This document shows positions 39,110 to 52,393 of a DNA stretch of 64,000 nt, piece after piece; the first letter of the stretch is position 1; every line of letters starts with the position of its first letter. The stretch spans positions 2,728,001 through 2,792,000 of the forward strand of contig JAPVLO010000073.1 of assembly GCA_027257055.1 (NCBI GenBank), written 5' to 3'. Both the position numbers and the translations under genes were made by a program. This DNA is from Cephalopachus bancanus (Eukaryota > Chordata > Mammalia > Primates > Tarsiidae). The notes under the pieces were generated by a model that saw nothing but the letters and a program-made list of their open reading frames with translations, searched no databases and was not told the origin of the DNA.

Positions 39110-39445
39110 ATACTGAGTTCTTTTGCGCTCCGCAGATTTGTCCTCCATGGTACCCACCGCAGTTGGGGTGCTTCTATCCCCACCAGGGATGTGCCTTTGG
39201 TTGAAGCCTTGAGCGTCCATCTCAGAGGGAAGTTTGACATCTCCTACTCCCAGAGCCTCGTTCTTATATTTCTTCACAAACTGCTCCATCTCCTTCACCT
39301 CTCTGGGAGACAACTCGTGGCACTTTGAAGGGTCCTGGTCATGTGCAGGGAGCTGCTTTGCCAGTTGCTTCTTCCGATACTGTGCCCCCTCTGAGCCTGC
39401 CACTGGCTGCTTTTCCTTGGGTAGCATCTGCATGTACTGCCTGGC
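39110..39445 (-). CDS. TES: TES exon 4 (residues 123-234), PET domain and linker
   Basis: The 336-nt, 112-codon exon runs from acceptor CTTCAG to donor GTAAGT and starts [20 protein letters not shown]. It carries most of the PET domain (to about residue 199) and the linker to LIM1, ending KRTQY. The PET part is very close to human. The linker is where most changes lie: for example Ser replaces Cys in [10 protein letters not shown], and the next residues read [10 protein letters not shown] where human has a different sequence. This fits a loosely constrained spacer. Both ends are in phase 0, so skipping the exon would keep the frame. Confidence 0.96.
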
Positions 39446-41056
39446 CTGAAGCACAAGAGGCCGGTGTTAACTGGGAGACATGCTGGTCATCAGATAGTAC
39501 AATATTTTATAACACACATCAAAAGAAAGTTACTTAACCCTTTTCCAAGAATACTAGCCGGCAGTGTTTGAGGCTGCAGTGTTTACCTTGAGATAACTCA
39601 CACATTACAGTCCTAACTTTACCTCCAAAGTTTGCCAGGAAATAGCTCATTTTTATTATTATTTTCACATCGCTCTAATATATCAATAGTCTTTGGAAAC
39701 AAATGACATCATTCTATTTATAGCATTCTATTTTAAGCAGTGGTATTTTCATTTACAAAATATAGTAATTCTTTCTCTTTTTTTTTAGTAATTTTTTATT
39801 ACTAAAAATGGCAAATCCTAGAAAATGTGACACTCCTATGAGTGATGTTAACACACAAAGTAAATTATTAAATACTGATCATCATATACATTTCTGTTAT
39901 ATTAGGATCACAGACAAGTTCTGTTTAGAAATAACTCCAAGAACAGTTTTTGTATTTTCTTTTCACATTGAAAACAAGTCAGATTTGCTTCAGCCTCAAA
40001 GAGCATGTTTATGCAAAATTAAATGAATGTGGCAGAAAACTACTTTTTTTTTCTAGATGAGAAATGGGTTAAGAAAGAAGTGAACTTTGCCGAATAGTAA
40101 CAATTCATCCTCATAGTCCAATAGTAACAATTCATCCTCATAGTATAAATAACTTGGGATGTTAACACATTCAAAATTGGTATACTAAATAGATTTAGTT
40201 GGGTAAAAATAAACACATTTTTCTCTATGAAATTATTTTTTTTCCAGTCTGTAAAAAGATCTGGATTACTACTGTTTATTTGAGCTAAATAAACGTACAA
40301 TTCAAAGGAAGTAAAAAGTTTGAGGCAAACATGTTTAGAATGGCCTATGAATCAGCAGCATTTTTATCATATAAAAATGATATAATCACAGGATTCACTT
40401 TAATGATTTATTAATCAATCTTCTTAAAAGACTTTCAAATGTTTCATCTGATGGAAGGAGCTTGATACAAAACTGCATTTTTTTTTTTTGGTCTTATGTA
40501 GTAAAAGAAATATAATGTTCATCATGTTTTTCAGTTAGTGTTTTTTTTTAAAAAAATTAATTAATTAATTAATTTTTATTAATCAATATTTTTATTATGG
40601 TTTTGTGGGGTACAGTTAAGGGTTAGGTGTACAATTACGTTTCATTCAGGCACCCTGTTGATAGGAGGTGTTTTCCCATCCCCAGACAGATATTTGCTAA
40701 CTCTTAATCCCATCGCCCCCCCCAGTTAGTTTTAAACAATGGCAGAAATTCAAGAGTAAGTTAGAAGAGTTACTAGATTGATATAAAACATCTGATTTTC
40801 ATCTAATTATTAAGAATGTTAGACTATTTCCTCAAAAAGGTAAACATATCTAAACAGTCACAAGAATTTTATGAGGTATCTATTAATAGCCTTACTTTCA
40901 AAAGACTGTAACTTTCAAAAGAGTTAGGAGTCAAGGTAATGGGAACCCTGGAAAAATAATAGATCTGTATGAAGTTGATTAAGTCACTAAAGGAATTTCC
41001 TTAAATAAATAGATCAGAACTTCAATAAATGAACTCTCCTTTCCCTAATCACTTAC
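39446..41056 (-). other. TES: TES intron 3
   Basis: 1.6 kb, AT-rich; contains a 27-bp tandem duplication at 40,093-40,145 and an L1 end. Confidence 0.85.
40585..40728 (-). mobile_element. Short L1 3'UTR fragment
   Basis: GGTTTTGTGGGGTACAGTTAAGGGTTAGGTGTAC and ACCCTGTTGATAGGAGGTG match the reversed L1 3' end seen elsewhere; beside an (ATTA)n run at 40,553-40,575. Confidence 0.75.
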
Positions 41057-41309
41057 CAATGCCTGATTCTGGACAGGAGGAGCCCATTCGTAGGTAACTG
41101 TATTGATAGAGACATTCTTCTTGGCAGCAACTGGATTGGTCAATATCATAACATTGCGTTTATACATGGGAATTCCATCTGACTTTAGTTTGGCAATCAG
41201 GGTGGTATACTTGGTGTCTTCAAAAAGTTTCCCCACTTTTCGATCCTCTTCATTGCTCAAAAGGACATCATGCTCTTCTTGGCCACACTTGCAGTTACGA
41301 CATATTTTT
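41057..41309 (-). CDS. TES: TES exon 3 (residues 38-122), start of PET domain
   Basis: The 253-nt exon starts after acceptor ATTATAG and ends at donor GTAAGT. It completes Arg38 and continues [20 protein letters not shown], then a basic stretch ending VQNQAL. By eye it matches human testin almost residue for residue. The C-x2-C pairs CRNC and CKC finish the N-terminal Cys-rich segment. The PET domain, shared with Prickle and LMO6 proteins and known to mediate intramolecular contact with the LIM region, begins near residue 92, in the last third of this exon. Intron 2 upstream is about 11 kb and intron 3 about 1.6 kb. Confidence 0.96.
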
Positions 41310-42059
41310 CTATAATTTGAAAATAAATAGGAAATGATTAATTACATCTAATCAATAATTATGTTCATTCATATTCTATATAATGGTATGCAAAGGTTAG
41401 CCTTTTTTTTGAAGAGGGAAAAAGCAAGTATCCATAAATTTAAGCAAGAATGAAATATAAAAACATACCTTTGCTCTATAAGGCTTTGAAAAGAGGGTGT
41501 AATTAAAAAATACACACTTAAAGGAGCATGTCTGAGCATAACCCTATCTGGTATTCCTTATGTTCTCACCAGATAAAATAATTATTAACAAGTAAATAAA
41601 AATAATTTGTAAATTATTAATTAAAACCACAAAAACGAGATGTAAGTTTTTATATTTTATTTAAGCAAGACATTTCATATTGCATGTTAACCTTTCCCAA
41701 TATTTTTTTTTAAGTGAGAGATAGGGAGGTTGATATAACTTTTCCTATCAAAGACCATAATCCTAGATTTAGGTTTGCAGCTTTTCTCATTGTCTTTCAA
41801 TTTATTTTGTCCCCCATTCTTTCCCCCTCTTTTTCCTTCCTTTCTCTTTGCTCTCTCTTTCCCTTCTTTTATTTCTTCAAACACTCACTGACCACCATGT
41901 GCTCCATTAATGTATAACAAGACAGTTAAATGAAAGTCTTTGTCATCATGGTGTTTCTTCTAGTTCAAGGACACTACCCTCCCTCTTCCTCGCTCTGGTC
42001 TAGCACATAGCCAGACATTCATTCATGCAACATACATAAATAAGTGCCCATATGCCAAG

Positions 42060-43330
42060 CAATATACTTGATACTGGGACACAGTGTTACAAAAAAATCA
42101 GCTCAGTCTCTGACTTCCAGTAGGGAGATGTCTGGTGTGGAGACAGACATTAATAATCGCACACATACATTATTGCATTTCTCATTTTTAAAAAAAGTAT
42201 AAGGTCCCTTGAGAGGGTCTAATTTTGACTTGGAGCTAGTGAGGAAAGGACTCCAGAAGAAGGTGACATTTAGGTTGAGATCTGGACAATGAGTACAACA
42301 TAGGCAAGAATTGTGCACATGGGTGTATATTTGTGGAGGGGGAAAAAAGAAGAAAAGCCTCCAGCATTTTGGGTGTGAAGAGGAGTACCTGCAATGATCT
42401 TGAATTAGGAAAGAGACTGTGTCCCCTCCTCTGGTCCCATAACCAGAGAAAGCTGGGTGACTGTGGTGAGGTAAGCAAATGGGACAGTGACAAGGCTGGA
42501 GAGAGGCAGGCATGAGGTTACTCAGAGACTTGTATGACAATTAAGGAAGAGCAATCAGGAGTTACCGAAGGCTTTTAGATAATGGAATGGAATAATTAGA
42601 TCCATAATTTTGAAGATCGCCATTATCTACCATGTGGAGAATGGGTTGGGGTAGAACACAACTGGAATTGGGGAGACTGGTTAACATGTAAGCTGTGCAT
42701 CCAACTTGCAATGGCAAGATTCTAAGTAACTGGATGCCACAGTTACTTTACAAATGGAATTTACATACTGAAAGGTTATTGCTGAGGTCCAAGGAAGATG
42801 TGTTATGGCTTGGTCTAGAGTTATTTGACAGTGAATATGAAAAGAAAGGAACAGATCTGAGATCTCCTTGAACATAAAACCACCTACACTCTGTGGGTGA
42901 CATGGATATAGTGAGGATGAAGGAAAGGATCTCAACAAATAACCTCGGGTTTTGGGGATGAGTAAACTGGTAGAAGAAATATAATTTATTACGATAGTTA
43001 GTACAAATGATAAACAGATTGGGAGTACGGGGCAGAGAAGGTTGATGAAAGTTTCCAAAACTAAAATTGATAAACTTGAAATGACTGTGAGAGGGGGTAA
43101 ATCTATAATGTAGATTACAGAAGACAGATTCAGTGTTAAAAACTGTAGCCTGGCAGAAAATAGATATTTGGTGGCCAGAAAATAATACATAATGTGTATG
43201 AGTTGAACAGATCACCTTTGCTTCCTGAGGAAAGTGTAGAGGAAAAAAGTGAGCACTGGGGAAAGAGTCTGGCAGAGGAACACAAGTTAGAAAAGGTGAC
43301 AGAGAAATAGAGAGATTTCATGGTGTTAAA
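42060..43330 (-). repeat. L2, long reverse copy
   Basis: Reads in reverse L2 order: CAGTCTCTGACTTCCAGTAGG, GTGAAGAGGAGTACC, GCATGAGGTTACTCAGAGACTTG, CATGTGGAGAATGGGTTGGGG, GGACAATC region. Minus frames of 145-169 codons are L2 3'UTR and not genes. Confidence 0.65.
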
Positions 43331-43727
43331 AATTTAAGTTGGAACTAAAATCAAGGTAGTAATGACAGCCTATAAATAAGAGTGGGCATTTGACTATATC
43401 AAAGAACGTTCTACAATACATACTTTGTTAATACAGATTAACATTAGATGCTGTCAGGTTAAGTAAACAAGTTGAAATATCTAGATAACTAACGAAAAAA
43501 ATGTATAGTTTAAATTCTCAAATTAGAATAGAGGAAAGAATAAATCACTAAGCTAAATGTTCAACTCAGTGGTTAGGAAAAACATAGGACAATCACAAAG
43601 TACAGGGAAGGAAAATAAAGATAGCACAGAAACCAGTAAAGGAAAATAAAAGGATTCTAGAAAGAGTTTCTGGGGGAAAAAAACAAATCCCAACTCTCAG
43701 TATACACCAGACTTAGTGCATTAATTT

Positions 43728-45601
43728 AAAAAAATTTTTTTTTTAATTTTAAAGATGTGGGGTATAATTCAGAGTTATGTGTACAAATGTTCATTGTGCA
43801 GGTACCCTTGTTGATAGGTCTGCCTCCCCCACCACCCCAGCAGTTTCCCTCAACTGCCAACCCCGCCCTTACCCCCCTCCCCTGGCAGTTTCCCACTACT
43901 AACAATCCCTTTCTTATAGTATTATGATAATTGTTGAAGGCCCACTTATGAGTGAGAATATATGGTACTCTGTTCTTTGTTTCTGTGATAGGTCACGGAG
44001 TATGATCGACTCTAAATCCATCCCAAGTTGCTGCGAAGTCCATATGTTTGACCTTCTTTATGGCTGCATAATATTCCATTGTATATATGTACCACATTTT
44101 TTTATCCAGTTCAGTTTCGATGGGCAGTACGGTTGGCTCCATATTTTTGCTACTGAGAATAGACCTACAATAAACATGCACGTGCAGGTATCCTTTGCTA
44201 CTGAGAATAGACCTACAATAAACATGCAAGTGCAGGTAGAATGATTAGAGTTCCTCTGGGTACATTCCCAATAGGGAAATTTCTGGGTCACATGGAAGGT
44301 CAATTTCTAGCTCTTTTAAGAATCATCCCACTGTTTTCCAAAGAGTTGCACTAATTTGCATTCCCACCAGCAGTGTAGAACTGGTCCTTTTTCTCCGCAT
44401 CCTCACCAGCATCTGTTGTTATTAATGATGGTTATTCTTACTGGGATTAGGTGGTATCTCAATGTAGTTTTGATGTGCATTTTTCTGATGATTAGTGAGG
44501 CTGAGCACTTTTTCATGTGTCTGTTGGCTGCTCATGTATCTTCTTTTGAGAAGTGTCTATTTATGTTTTTTGCCCACTTAATGGGGCTGTTTGTTTTTTT
44601 TCCTTTTGGCACTTTTGAGTTCCTTGTAGATCCTAGATGTTAGGTCTTTGTCAGATATACAGTTGGCAAATATTTTTTCCCAATCTGTGGGCTGTCTCCT
44701 GCTCTCTTTCTGCCTTTGCAGAAGCTTGTCAATTTGATGAGGTCCCTCTTGTCTATCTTATCTCTTATGGCATGGGCACTTGGGGTTTTGATCAGGAATT
44801 GGTTACCAGTTCCAATTTTCATAAGGGTGTCTCCTGTATTTTCTTATAGTTTTCATTTAGGTCTTTCATCCATTTAGAGTTAATTTTTGTGTATGGTGAT
44901 AGGTAGGGGTTCTGTTTCAATCTTCTGCATGTCGTCAGCCAGTTTTCCCAGCATCATTTGCGGAATAGCTTCTCCTCTCCCCAATGCTTGTTGTTGGAAG
45001 TTTTGTCAAAGATGACTTGGCTGAGATATTGAGGCTTTGCTTCCAGAATCTCTATCCTGTTCCATTGGTCTGTATGCCTGTTCTTGTACCAATAGCAGGC
45101 TGTTTTGATTATTATAGCCTTATAGTAAAGTTTGAAGTCTGAAAGTGTGATACCTCCCGCTCTGTTTCTTTTGCTAAGGATTCTTTTGGATACTCGTGGT
45201 CATGTATATTTCCATATGAATTTCTGTATTGTCATTTCCAGGTCTGAGAAGAATAATGTTGGCAATTTAATGGGTTTTATGTCAAATCTATAGATTGCCT
45301 CGGGGAGAATGGACATCTTAACAATGTTGATTATTCCTATCCATGAGCATGGAATATTTTTCCATTTGTTTGTGTCTTCTTGGATTTCTTTGAATAGTGT
45401 TTTGTAGTTCTCATTGTAAAGGTTTTTCACATCTCTGGTTAGGAAGATGCTGAGGTATTTCATTTTTTGTGTGGCTGTTGTGAATGAGATTGTGCTTTGT
45501 ATTTGGTTCTCTGCCTGCTTGTTGTTGGTGTATAAGAATGCAACTATCTTTTGCACATTTGTTTTGTATCCCGAGACTTTGCCCAAGTTCTTTATCAGCA
45601 A
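43728..45601 (-). mobile_element. L1, 5'-truncated, with 11-bp target duplication
   Basis: 1.87 kb reverse L1. TGCATTAATTT flanks it exactly at 43,717-43,727 and 45,602-45,612. The minus frame 45,601-45,200 encodes an ORF2 segment (NPC-like [20 protein letters not shown] and SIFLTRDVK context, then KFIWKYT), the region after the reverse transcriptase. Later stops disable it. A 48-bp tandem duplication lies at 44,146-44,238. Confidence 0.93.
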
Positions 45602-45993
45602 TGCATTAATTTTAAGATCCGAAGCAAAAAAGCAACCTTGCTATCATCAACTCTAATTATTTTGTTTGTTCTGAAGGTACTAATCGGTGTGAAAAAGAAG
45701 AAATAGTAATTACAGAATTAGAAAACTAAACTGCTGTTATTCATAGATGCTATAACCAATCACAGAGAAATGCAATATATAAGCATTAAGAAAAGTTTAA
45801 TAAGTTCTCTAGATTTAAAATTTATTATAAACTATGGGATTTCTCCATACTAGAAAAAAACAAAGTAACTAAAAACTCAATTGAATCTCTTTACCAAATA
45901 ATCAATTATTAGTTATAGATTGTTGTGTTCTGAATTTTCTTAAAATGCTTTTTTCAGTATGCAAACTTAAAATTTTACATTTGTTCTGTACAT

Positions 45994-46070
45994 TCCAAGA
46001 GTGAGAGCGAGAGTGAGAGTGAGAGCAAGAGAGAGGAGGAGGAAGGGAAGGAAGGAGGGAGGGGAGATGA
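45994..46070 (+). repeat. (GAGT)/(GAGA) purine-rich simple repeat
   Basis: GAGTGAGAGCGAGAGTGAGAG passing to GGAGGAGGAAGGGAAGGAAGG. Confidence 0.9.
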
Positions 46071-48784
46071 AGAGGCAAATTACTTCCTTGTGCACACTGG
46101 TCAGAAATCTTTATTTGGTAACAATTTATTGAAGACTCTGCATATCTTGTTCTAGTTCAGCTATAAAAATTCTTTCTTTCTGACATCTGGTTATCTCATA
46201 CTTCCATCTAGTGGAAAAGACCATATTATTCTACCACAGTATGTTCTTCATTTTTGTTCTTTGTTTAACAAAAACAATGTAATTATTTACAAAACTATCA
46301 TACTGCTCGTGAATCAAGTTTAAAACCATACCTGAGGGGGAAAGAGGTGGGGTGGGGATTTAGTTCTTAATATAGCTAAATAGACCCTTATAGGGCTGTG
46401 AACTACTGCATGCATCCTCATAATCAGCAGTGATCCCTAAAGAATCAAGGCCATGTCATGAACATGGCCTTTCTTTGAAAATGTCTATGATTCAGCTCTA
46501 CACCAGTACAACATGTAGACCACAAAATCAAGAGGGTCAGATTTTCAAATCTGAAAGATAAGCGGTAAAAGACACAGTAAGTGAAATAAAGCCTGTTGGT
46601 TTTTAAACCACGAAGGAACCATGGCATGCTGCAGCATGGTTAAATAAGTTATATTTATAAATAAAGTGTTAAATATCATGAGTTACAATAACCAATAACA
46701 TAAGAACCATATCTATAATTTTAAAAATTATTTGTCTCGGCCATTCTTGGAAAGAATTCACAATTTGAGAAAACCTCTTCTTTCTGACCCACCCCTTCGA
46801 CCATCCAACATACCTTTATTAAGTAAGTAAAATCAGGTTTAAATGCACCAATAGCAGTTGTGGTGAGGAAAAAAGAAGCAGCAAAAAAGTCAGACTATGC
46901 CCAATTATCAGTTTTCTAAGGAGGGAAAATCTATAATTTGTTATAATTTTAAAAATCATGACTCTATTAAAAGCTTCACCTGCATCCTCACTCCGCCATG
47001 GTAAATTGTGGTAAAGGAACACTTGGTAAGTATGTGACTCAGGAAAGGTGGGACGATTCCTCTAGCTAGAGCCATCATCAGTGAAGCAGCTGAGTGACCA
47101 CATCCCTTCCAGATCCCACACTGGAGTCTCTTCCTACAAGGAAAAGGGCCAGCTACCAGCCACTATGCAGGGAAGAAACTATTACATCAGCACCAGATGC
47201 CAAGAGCTAGGCTACTGTGGAAATATATGCTATTATATCACTTAACTAGTTTAAAAATTTTTTTATACTACATGTTTAATTTTGGCCTAAAATAACCCAG
47301 ACTCTATCTTCAAGAAGATGAAGACTTTCTAAAATTGGCTTTATATGACCCTAAAGCAAAAACAAAAATAGCATGGGTAAGCATAGCACCCATAGGCAAG
47401 GGGTTATGTTGGTAAGAGGTGTATATTATATTTTCTCAGATGATCCATAGGAAATTATGACATACAAAGATTTGAATCGTTTCTTTATTAAATTTATTTG
47501 TGCTATACCAATTTGATAGCAGTTTTTTGAGAGTATATAAATCAACTCCCATACTTAGCACAGTAATCAAATCTCTAAAATTTTTAAACTGTACTACAGA
47601 GCTACTCTCTCCCCAGACTCTCCATGGGATGTTAATAAAAGTACGAGGGGAGAGGAAGAGGTAGAGAGAGAATTCAGAATTGCTAGTTTAAAAGTATTTT
47701 TTAAAGCCCTTTTTAAAAAAAGATGCAAAGGTGGACTGGCAGACTGGGAAGCTCTAAGTGTGAAGGGAGGAGAGTATCATTAACACAGAGATATGCAAAA
47801 AACAACATGAATGACAAATCAACACTCTATACTCAAAACTGTATGTTACAACTTCAGAGTTCTTGAGTTAAATCCAAAAGAGAGAGAGAGTCCAACTATC
47901 AGGAATATTGCCTCAGAAAAAAAAATATATTTACAGTTTCAAGCTAAAAGCAGTCAAGAAACTATCCCTCATTCTCCAAAACGAGAAATTTTTGTGTGCC
48001 ATATTCGTAAAAATTATTTTCCCAAGGCAAGTAGTAGAAACTTGAGTGCTTTGACACGCTGCCAGCATTCACAGTGATTTAAAGGCATGACCATGGCACT
48101 GCTACAAACCATAATTTAAGAGGTTTGGAAGCTGCCCTGTTATAACAAGAATACAAGAATATACATATATGGACTTAATCGTGGACCTCTGTTATAAAAT
48201 TCAACACATGTATTAATCCATTTATGGTGGGAAATTTTTAGTTTTCAGCCACTTCTAAATCAATTAGAAATTCTGATCAGATGTATCTTATAATCAAGTA
48301 ACATTTAAAAAAATAAACTGCAACTGTTTTATTTGAGGGATTTAACAAAGGTAAGGCAAAAACAGTAATTCTGCTACTTAATATGATAACTGACCTATGG
48401 TTACAATTATATTAACTATGCCTTCAACATACAATGATTGACTATAAACTCATTGAAACCTTAGGTTTGTGTCATACATTTTCTAAACACCTATTATCTC
48501 TACGTATTACTTGACAGCGTGCCTAGTACATAGTGGCTCTCATTGGGTAGGTATCAGGCTTCTTCAACTTTTTATTTTCCTCTAGTCTTGTGATCACTGG
48601 CACACTGAAGAAGGGTAGAGCACACAGTTAAAGGAAACCATTGTCCACAAGGACGACTACATCACCATGATCACACTTCAGAGATGATAGACTGGTACAG
48701 TTAAGCGATCACTGGCCATAAGTGTGAACACATGCATTCTAGTTTCTAATGTGCCATGGAGAAAGGCACAATAGGAAGGTTTTG

Positions 48785-48945
48785 AAAAGCTTTGGGTTCA
48801 AATTCAGCTCTGCCATCTATAAGCCATGACTTTGGTAAGTTATTTAACTTCCCTAAGTCTTTGATTTCTCATGCATAATAAAATAGGTATTAGGAGAGTT
48901 AGGTATAATTAGGTTCAGAAAGTACTGTAGTAAGTAGAATTTTAA
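48785..48945 (+). repeat. MIR
   Basis: TTTGGGTTCAAATTCAGCTCTGCC, then CTTTGGTAAGTTATTTAACTTCCCTAAG. Confidence 0.85.
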
Positions 48946-49475
48946 GATGGTTCCTATGACCTTTGTGCCCTGATGTTATCCCCCTCAAAATTATGGCACT
49001 TTAAATGACAAATGGGAGGTTTTCCAGGTGTGCCAAATCCAATCACGTGAGCCCTTGAAAAAAGATGAATTTTCTCTGGCAGAAGAGGAAGTCGGAGAGA
49101 TCTGAGGTGCAGGAAGGATTCCAGAATGGGCTATATGTCAAGGAATACAGTGGCTTCAAGAAGCTGGGAACAGCCCCCAGCTGACTGCTGCAAGGAAATT
49201 GAGACCTCAGTCCTCCAAACACAGAAATTGAATTTTACCAACAAGAATGAGCTTGAAAGAAGATTATTCCCCAAAGCTTCCAAATGAGAACCTTGCCTGG
49301 CCAACACTTTGATTTTAGCTTTGTGTAACCCTAAGCAGAGAACCTGGCTAAGCCAGCCCCTCTCCTCCAGACTTCCAACCTAAAGAATAAATGGATGTAG
49401 AGTTAATTATTAGGTGGTGTTTTAACTTGGTAAGTTTGTGGCAACTTGTTATGCAGCAATAGAAAAGTATTACAA
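48946..49475 (+). repeat. MLT1-type LTR
   Basis: TCCAATCACGTGAGCCCTTGAAAA, TTTTAGCTTTGTGTAACCC, and the end TTGTGGCAACTTGTTATGCAGCAATAGAAAA. Confidence 0.8.
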
Positions 49476-49937
49476 GTGCTTAGTGGTATGTGACACACAG
49501 AAATCATTCACAAATCATATCATATATAGTTTAATAACTCATGGGCTCAAAAAGTCATTTTAACTTCTTTGATCTGTAAAATGAGGTTTGACTAGTTAAG
49601 CCAGAAGTTCCAGCCTAAATTTCGTAAGTCTAAGGGTTCCTTCTTAGCTTTCTGCAACTATGGTGACACAATTTGATCTGGTATCTTCCATTCACCTCTC
49701 CAGATTCATTCTCCATGCTTCAGTACTCTGTGCTATTCCTCATAGGGCTCCTAAGGACTGAATCAGTGGGCTCCCTGTCACCAGCAATGGGACAGTGGGA
49801 GGCACCAGCAAGAAATCAGTGATGAAAAAGAGTGAGTCTGGGTTTTTATTTCCTGGCTTCCTATATGTATACAACATGATAATGGGGAGAATGATCTCTA
49901 ACTTAACTTGGGTGTGTATAAGAGCAGGAAAAGGGTG

Positions 49938-50325
49938 TGCCATGAACTGAATTGTGTCCTCCTACATGTATTTACTAAAGCCCTAACCCCTATAATGTGA
50001 AGTAACTGGGGCTTTTAGGAAGTAACTAAGTTTAAAAGAGGTCATAATGGGAGGACCACAATCCAAGAATCGGTGGCCTTCTAAGAAGAGGAAGAAAGGT
50101 CTTTCCCTCTATTTCTCTCTACAGACTTGCAGCAAGGAAAGGCCATGTGAGCACATGGTGAGAAGGCAGCCGTCTGCAAACCAGGAAGAGAGCCCTCACC
50201 AGAACTCAATCATGTTGGTACCTGATCTTGGACTTTTCAGCCTGTAGATATGTGAGAAAATAATAATCTGTTTAAGCTACTAACTCCATGCTATTTTGTT
50301 ATGGCAGCCCAAGCAGACTAACATA
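49938..50325 (+). repeat. MLT1-type LTR (second copy)
   Basis: TGAACTGAATTGTGTCCTCC start; CCATGTGAGCACATGGTGAGAAGGC, GAAGAGAGCCCTCACCAGAAC and CTATTTTGTTATGGCAGCCCAAGCAGAC end. Confidence 0.85.
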
Positions 50326-50399
50326 GGTGGCTAGGAAGATTTCTCAAAGGGAGAACTTGAGTGGAGACTTTCTGTTTCCTAGTGGTGGCAGGTAGGGTC

Positions 50400-50640
50400 T
50401 TTCCAGGCAAAGAACACATGCAATAAGGCACAGACATTTCAGGTAATAGCATGTATCAGGCAGCTGGAGCACTGGGAACCTGGAAGGTTAGTGAGAGAGG
50501 CTGGAAAAGCAAGGAGAGTCCAGATGTTGAGTTTTAACATCAAAGGCCAAAGACATTGCCAAAAGGATTAAATCCAGCGGGAAAGCACTGAGGGTTTTTA
50601 TGTCATTAGAAGTATAGCATCTATTTTCAAAAGACCATCC
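50400..50640 (-). repeat. L2 fragment, reverse
   Basis: AAAGAACACATGCAATAAGGCACAGAC and GGAAGGTTAGTGAGAGAGGCTGG fit reversed L2. Confidence 0.5.
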
Positions 50641-51368
50641 TTATAGTTGTGTGGAAGGTTAGACAGGCAAAGAGGGAGAGAATAGTTTAACTCTGATTTT
50701 TGAAATGTGCCCCATGAAGCCCTGAGGGTCCCAAACCAAGTATCACCATGAAGATGGAGGAGGTTAAGTGGACAGGGTCCTGGCACCCCATGTACACCTC
50801 ACCCATAGAAGTTCTGTGGCCTAGACTAACCTGGGAATCTTTGCTACCCTCAGGACAACTAGTCTAGGATGTTACTTCAAAGACTGTACTGAAAAATGCC
50901 TGCATCTGCAAGTCAAGGCACTTGCTCAGGTTTTCCAGTTATGGTAAAAAAAAAAAAGTTGGGGACTTACTGAAAATTCTAACTAAGAGAGTAATATGTC
51001 TTGACTCATGCCAGGAGGATGAAAGAACTAAGAAATACCATCTGAATGGATCCAGCTGTAGAGGCTATATCCAACGCTCTAGACTTTTATGGCTCTTAGA
51101 TTCTCAGACTATACCAAGTTGCTTAAAAGAGTCTGTTTGATAAAACTAAAATAAGAAGGTGATTTTCATGCCATGGAGATTTACTCTTGTCTGATGTTTT
51201 TATCTGAAAATATCAGATTAAAGTGATCTGCAATAGAAAAACAATATAGAGCAAATAAAACTTACTATTAACCAATATGCTTTACAAAAAAGGTGAGATT
51301 TTTTAGGGATTAGCTTTAAAAAACTCACAAGCAGTTTTTGGAAATTGCATAGCTTAACCAAAAAGAAT

Positions 51369-51742
51369 ATAGATTGAGTATCCCTTATCTGAAATGCTTG
51401 GGATGATATGTGTTTCAGACTTTGGGTTTTTGTTTTTTTTTTGAAGTGTGGAATATCTGCATAAACATAATGAGGAATATTGGGGATGGGATCCAAATCT
51501 AAACATGAAATTCACTTATGTTTCATATTCACTTCATACACATATCCTGAAGGCAATTTTATATAATATTTTAAATACTTTTGCACACGAAACTAAGTTT
51601 TGATGGTATTTTGACTGCAACTCGTCACATGGTCAGGTACATGAAATTCTTCACTTGTGGCAACATGTTGGTGCTCAAAAATTTTTGGATTTTAGAACAT
51701 TGCAGATTTTAGGTTAGTGGATTAGGGATGTTTAATCTATTA
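51369..51742. repeat. Tc1/mariner-class DNA transposon relic (Tigger-like)
   Basis: Imperfect inverted ends GATTGAGTATCCCTTATC and GGATTAGGGATGTTTAATC, each beside TA, enclose 370 bp of a known non-autonomous pattern (ATAATGAGGAATATTGGGGATGGGATCC). Subfamily name not assigned. Confidence 0.75.
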
Positions 51743-52393
51743 TTTTAAGACTATAAGGTAAAAACTATGTCCAGCAGAGGGCAGTGCAGCCTTCTGCAAA
51801 GTCAACTGGTAGGCATAATAAAGTGGTGAGCACAATTAAGAGTTGAAATATTTTGATCCATGACAACTATTTTGTGTTCAGTGACTTTACCTTCTTAGAA
51901 CAGAACCGACATAGTGCCTAACTGCTATGTTCCTTGAAAAGGTAGTAGAAGGAAGAGCTATTTATTAAGTCTTGTAAAAACTTCCTTAGAATATTTTAGC
52001 TCCCTAAAAATAAAGAACTGTATCTTAATTTCTGGGAGGTCTCCATTGCCTTCACTATATAAACCAACTGTCTTTGTTTCTTAGCATGTATTAAATAAAC
52101 TAGTTTTTAAAAGAGCCTAATATCCCAAATTATATTCATTTACATTCCCCTTTAACTTACACTGTACACAGACCCACTGGCTAATGAAACTATCAATTCT
52201 AAAGAGTTCACTCAGTCCTTAGCCAGAGGAAGATAGAACAGTTTTATGTTTTATTCATTTTTTTTAGAAAAGAAAATAACAGATCTGCAATTTAGTAACC
52301 ATGCCAGAGGGCTTGCAAGATATCTCCACTATCTGGAGAAGCATTGCTAAAATGTGTGAATTACTAATGTGGTCATAGTTTTCAAAACAATAC

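Larger units (their letters stand above)
41310..52393 (-). other. TES: TES intron 2
   Basis: 11.1 kb, filled with L2, L1, MIR, MLT1 and a Tc1/mariner-class relic. 45,640-45,990, 46,080-48,780 and 51,750-52,390 show no feature I can support. Confidence 0.85.

Noticed and set aside
42681..43215. Overlapping 155- and 169-codon minus frames
   Set aside because: They lie in a reverse L2; no domain and two frames overlap, as expected of non-coding repeat.
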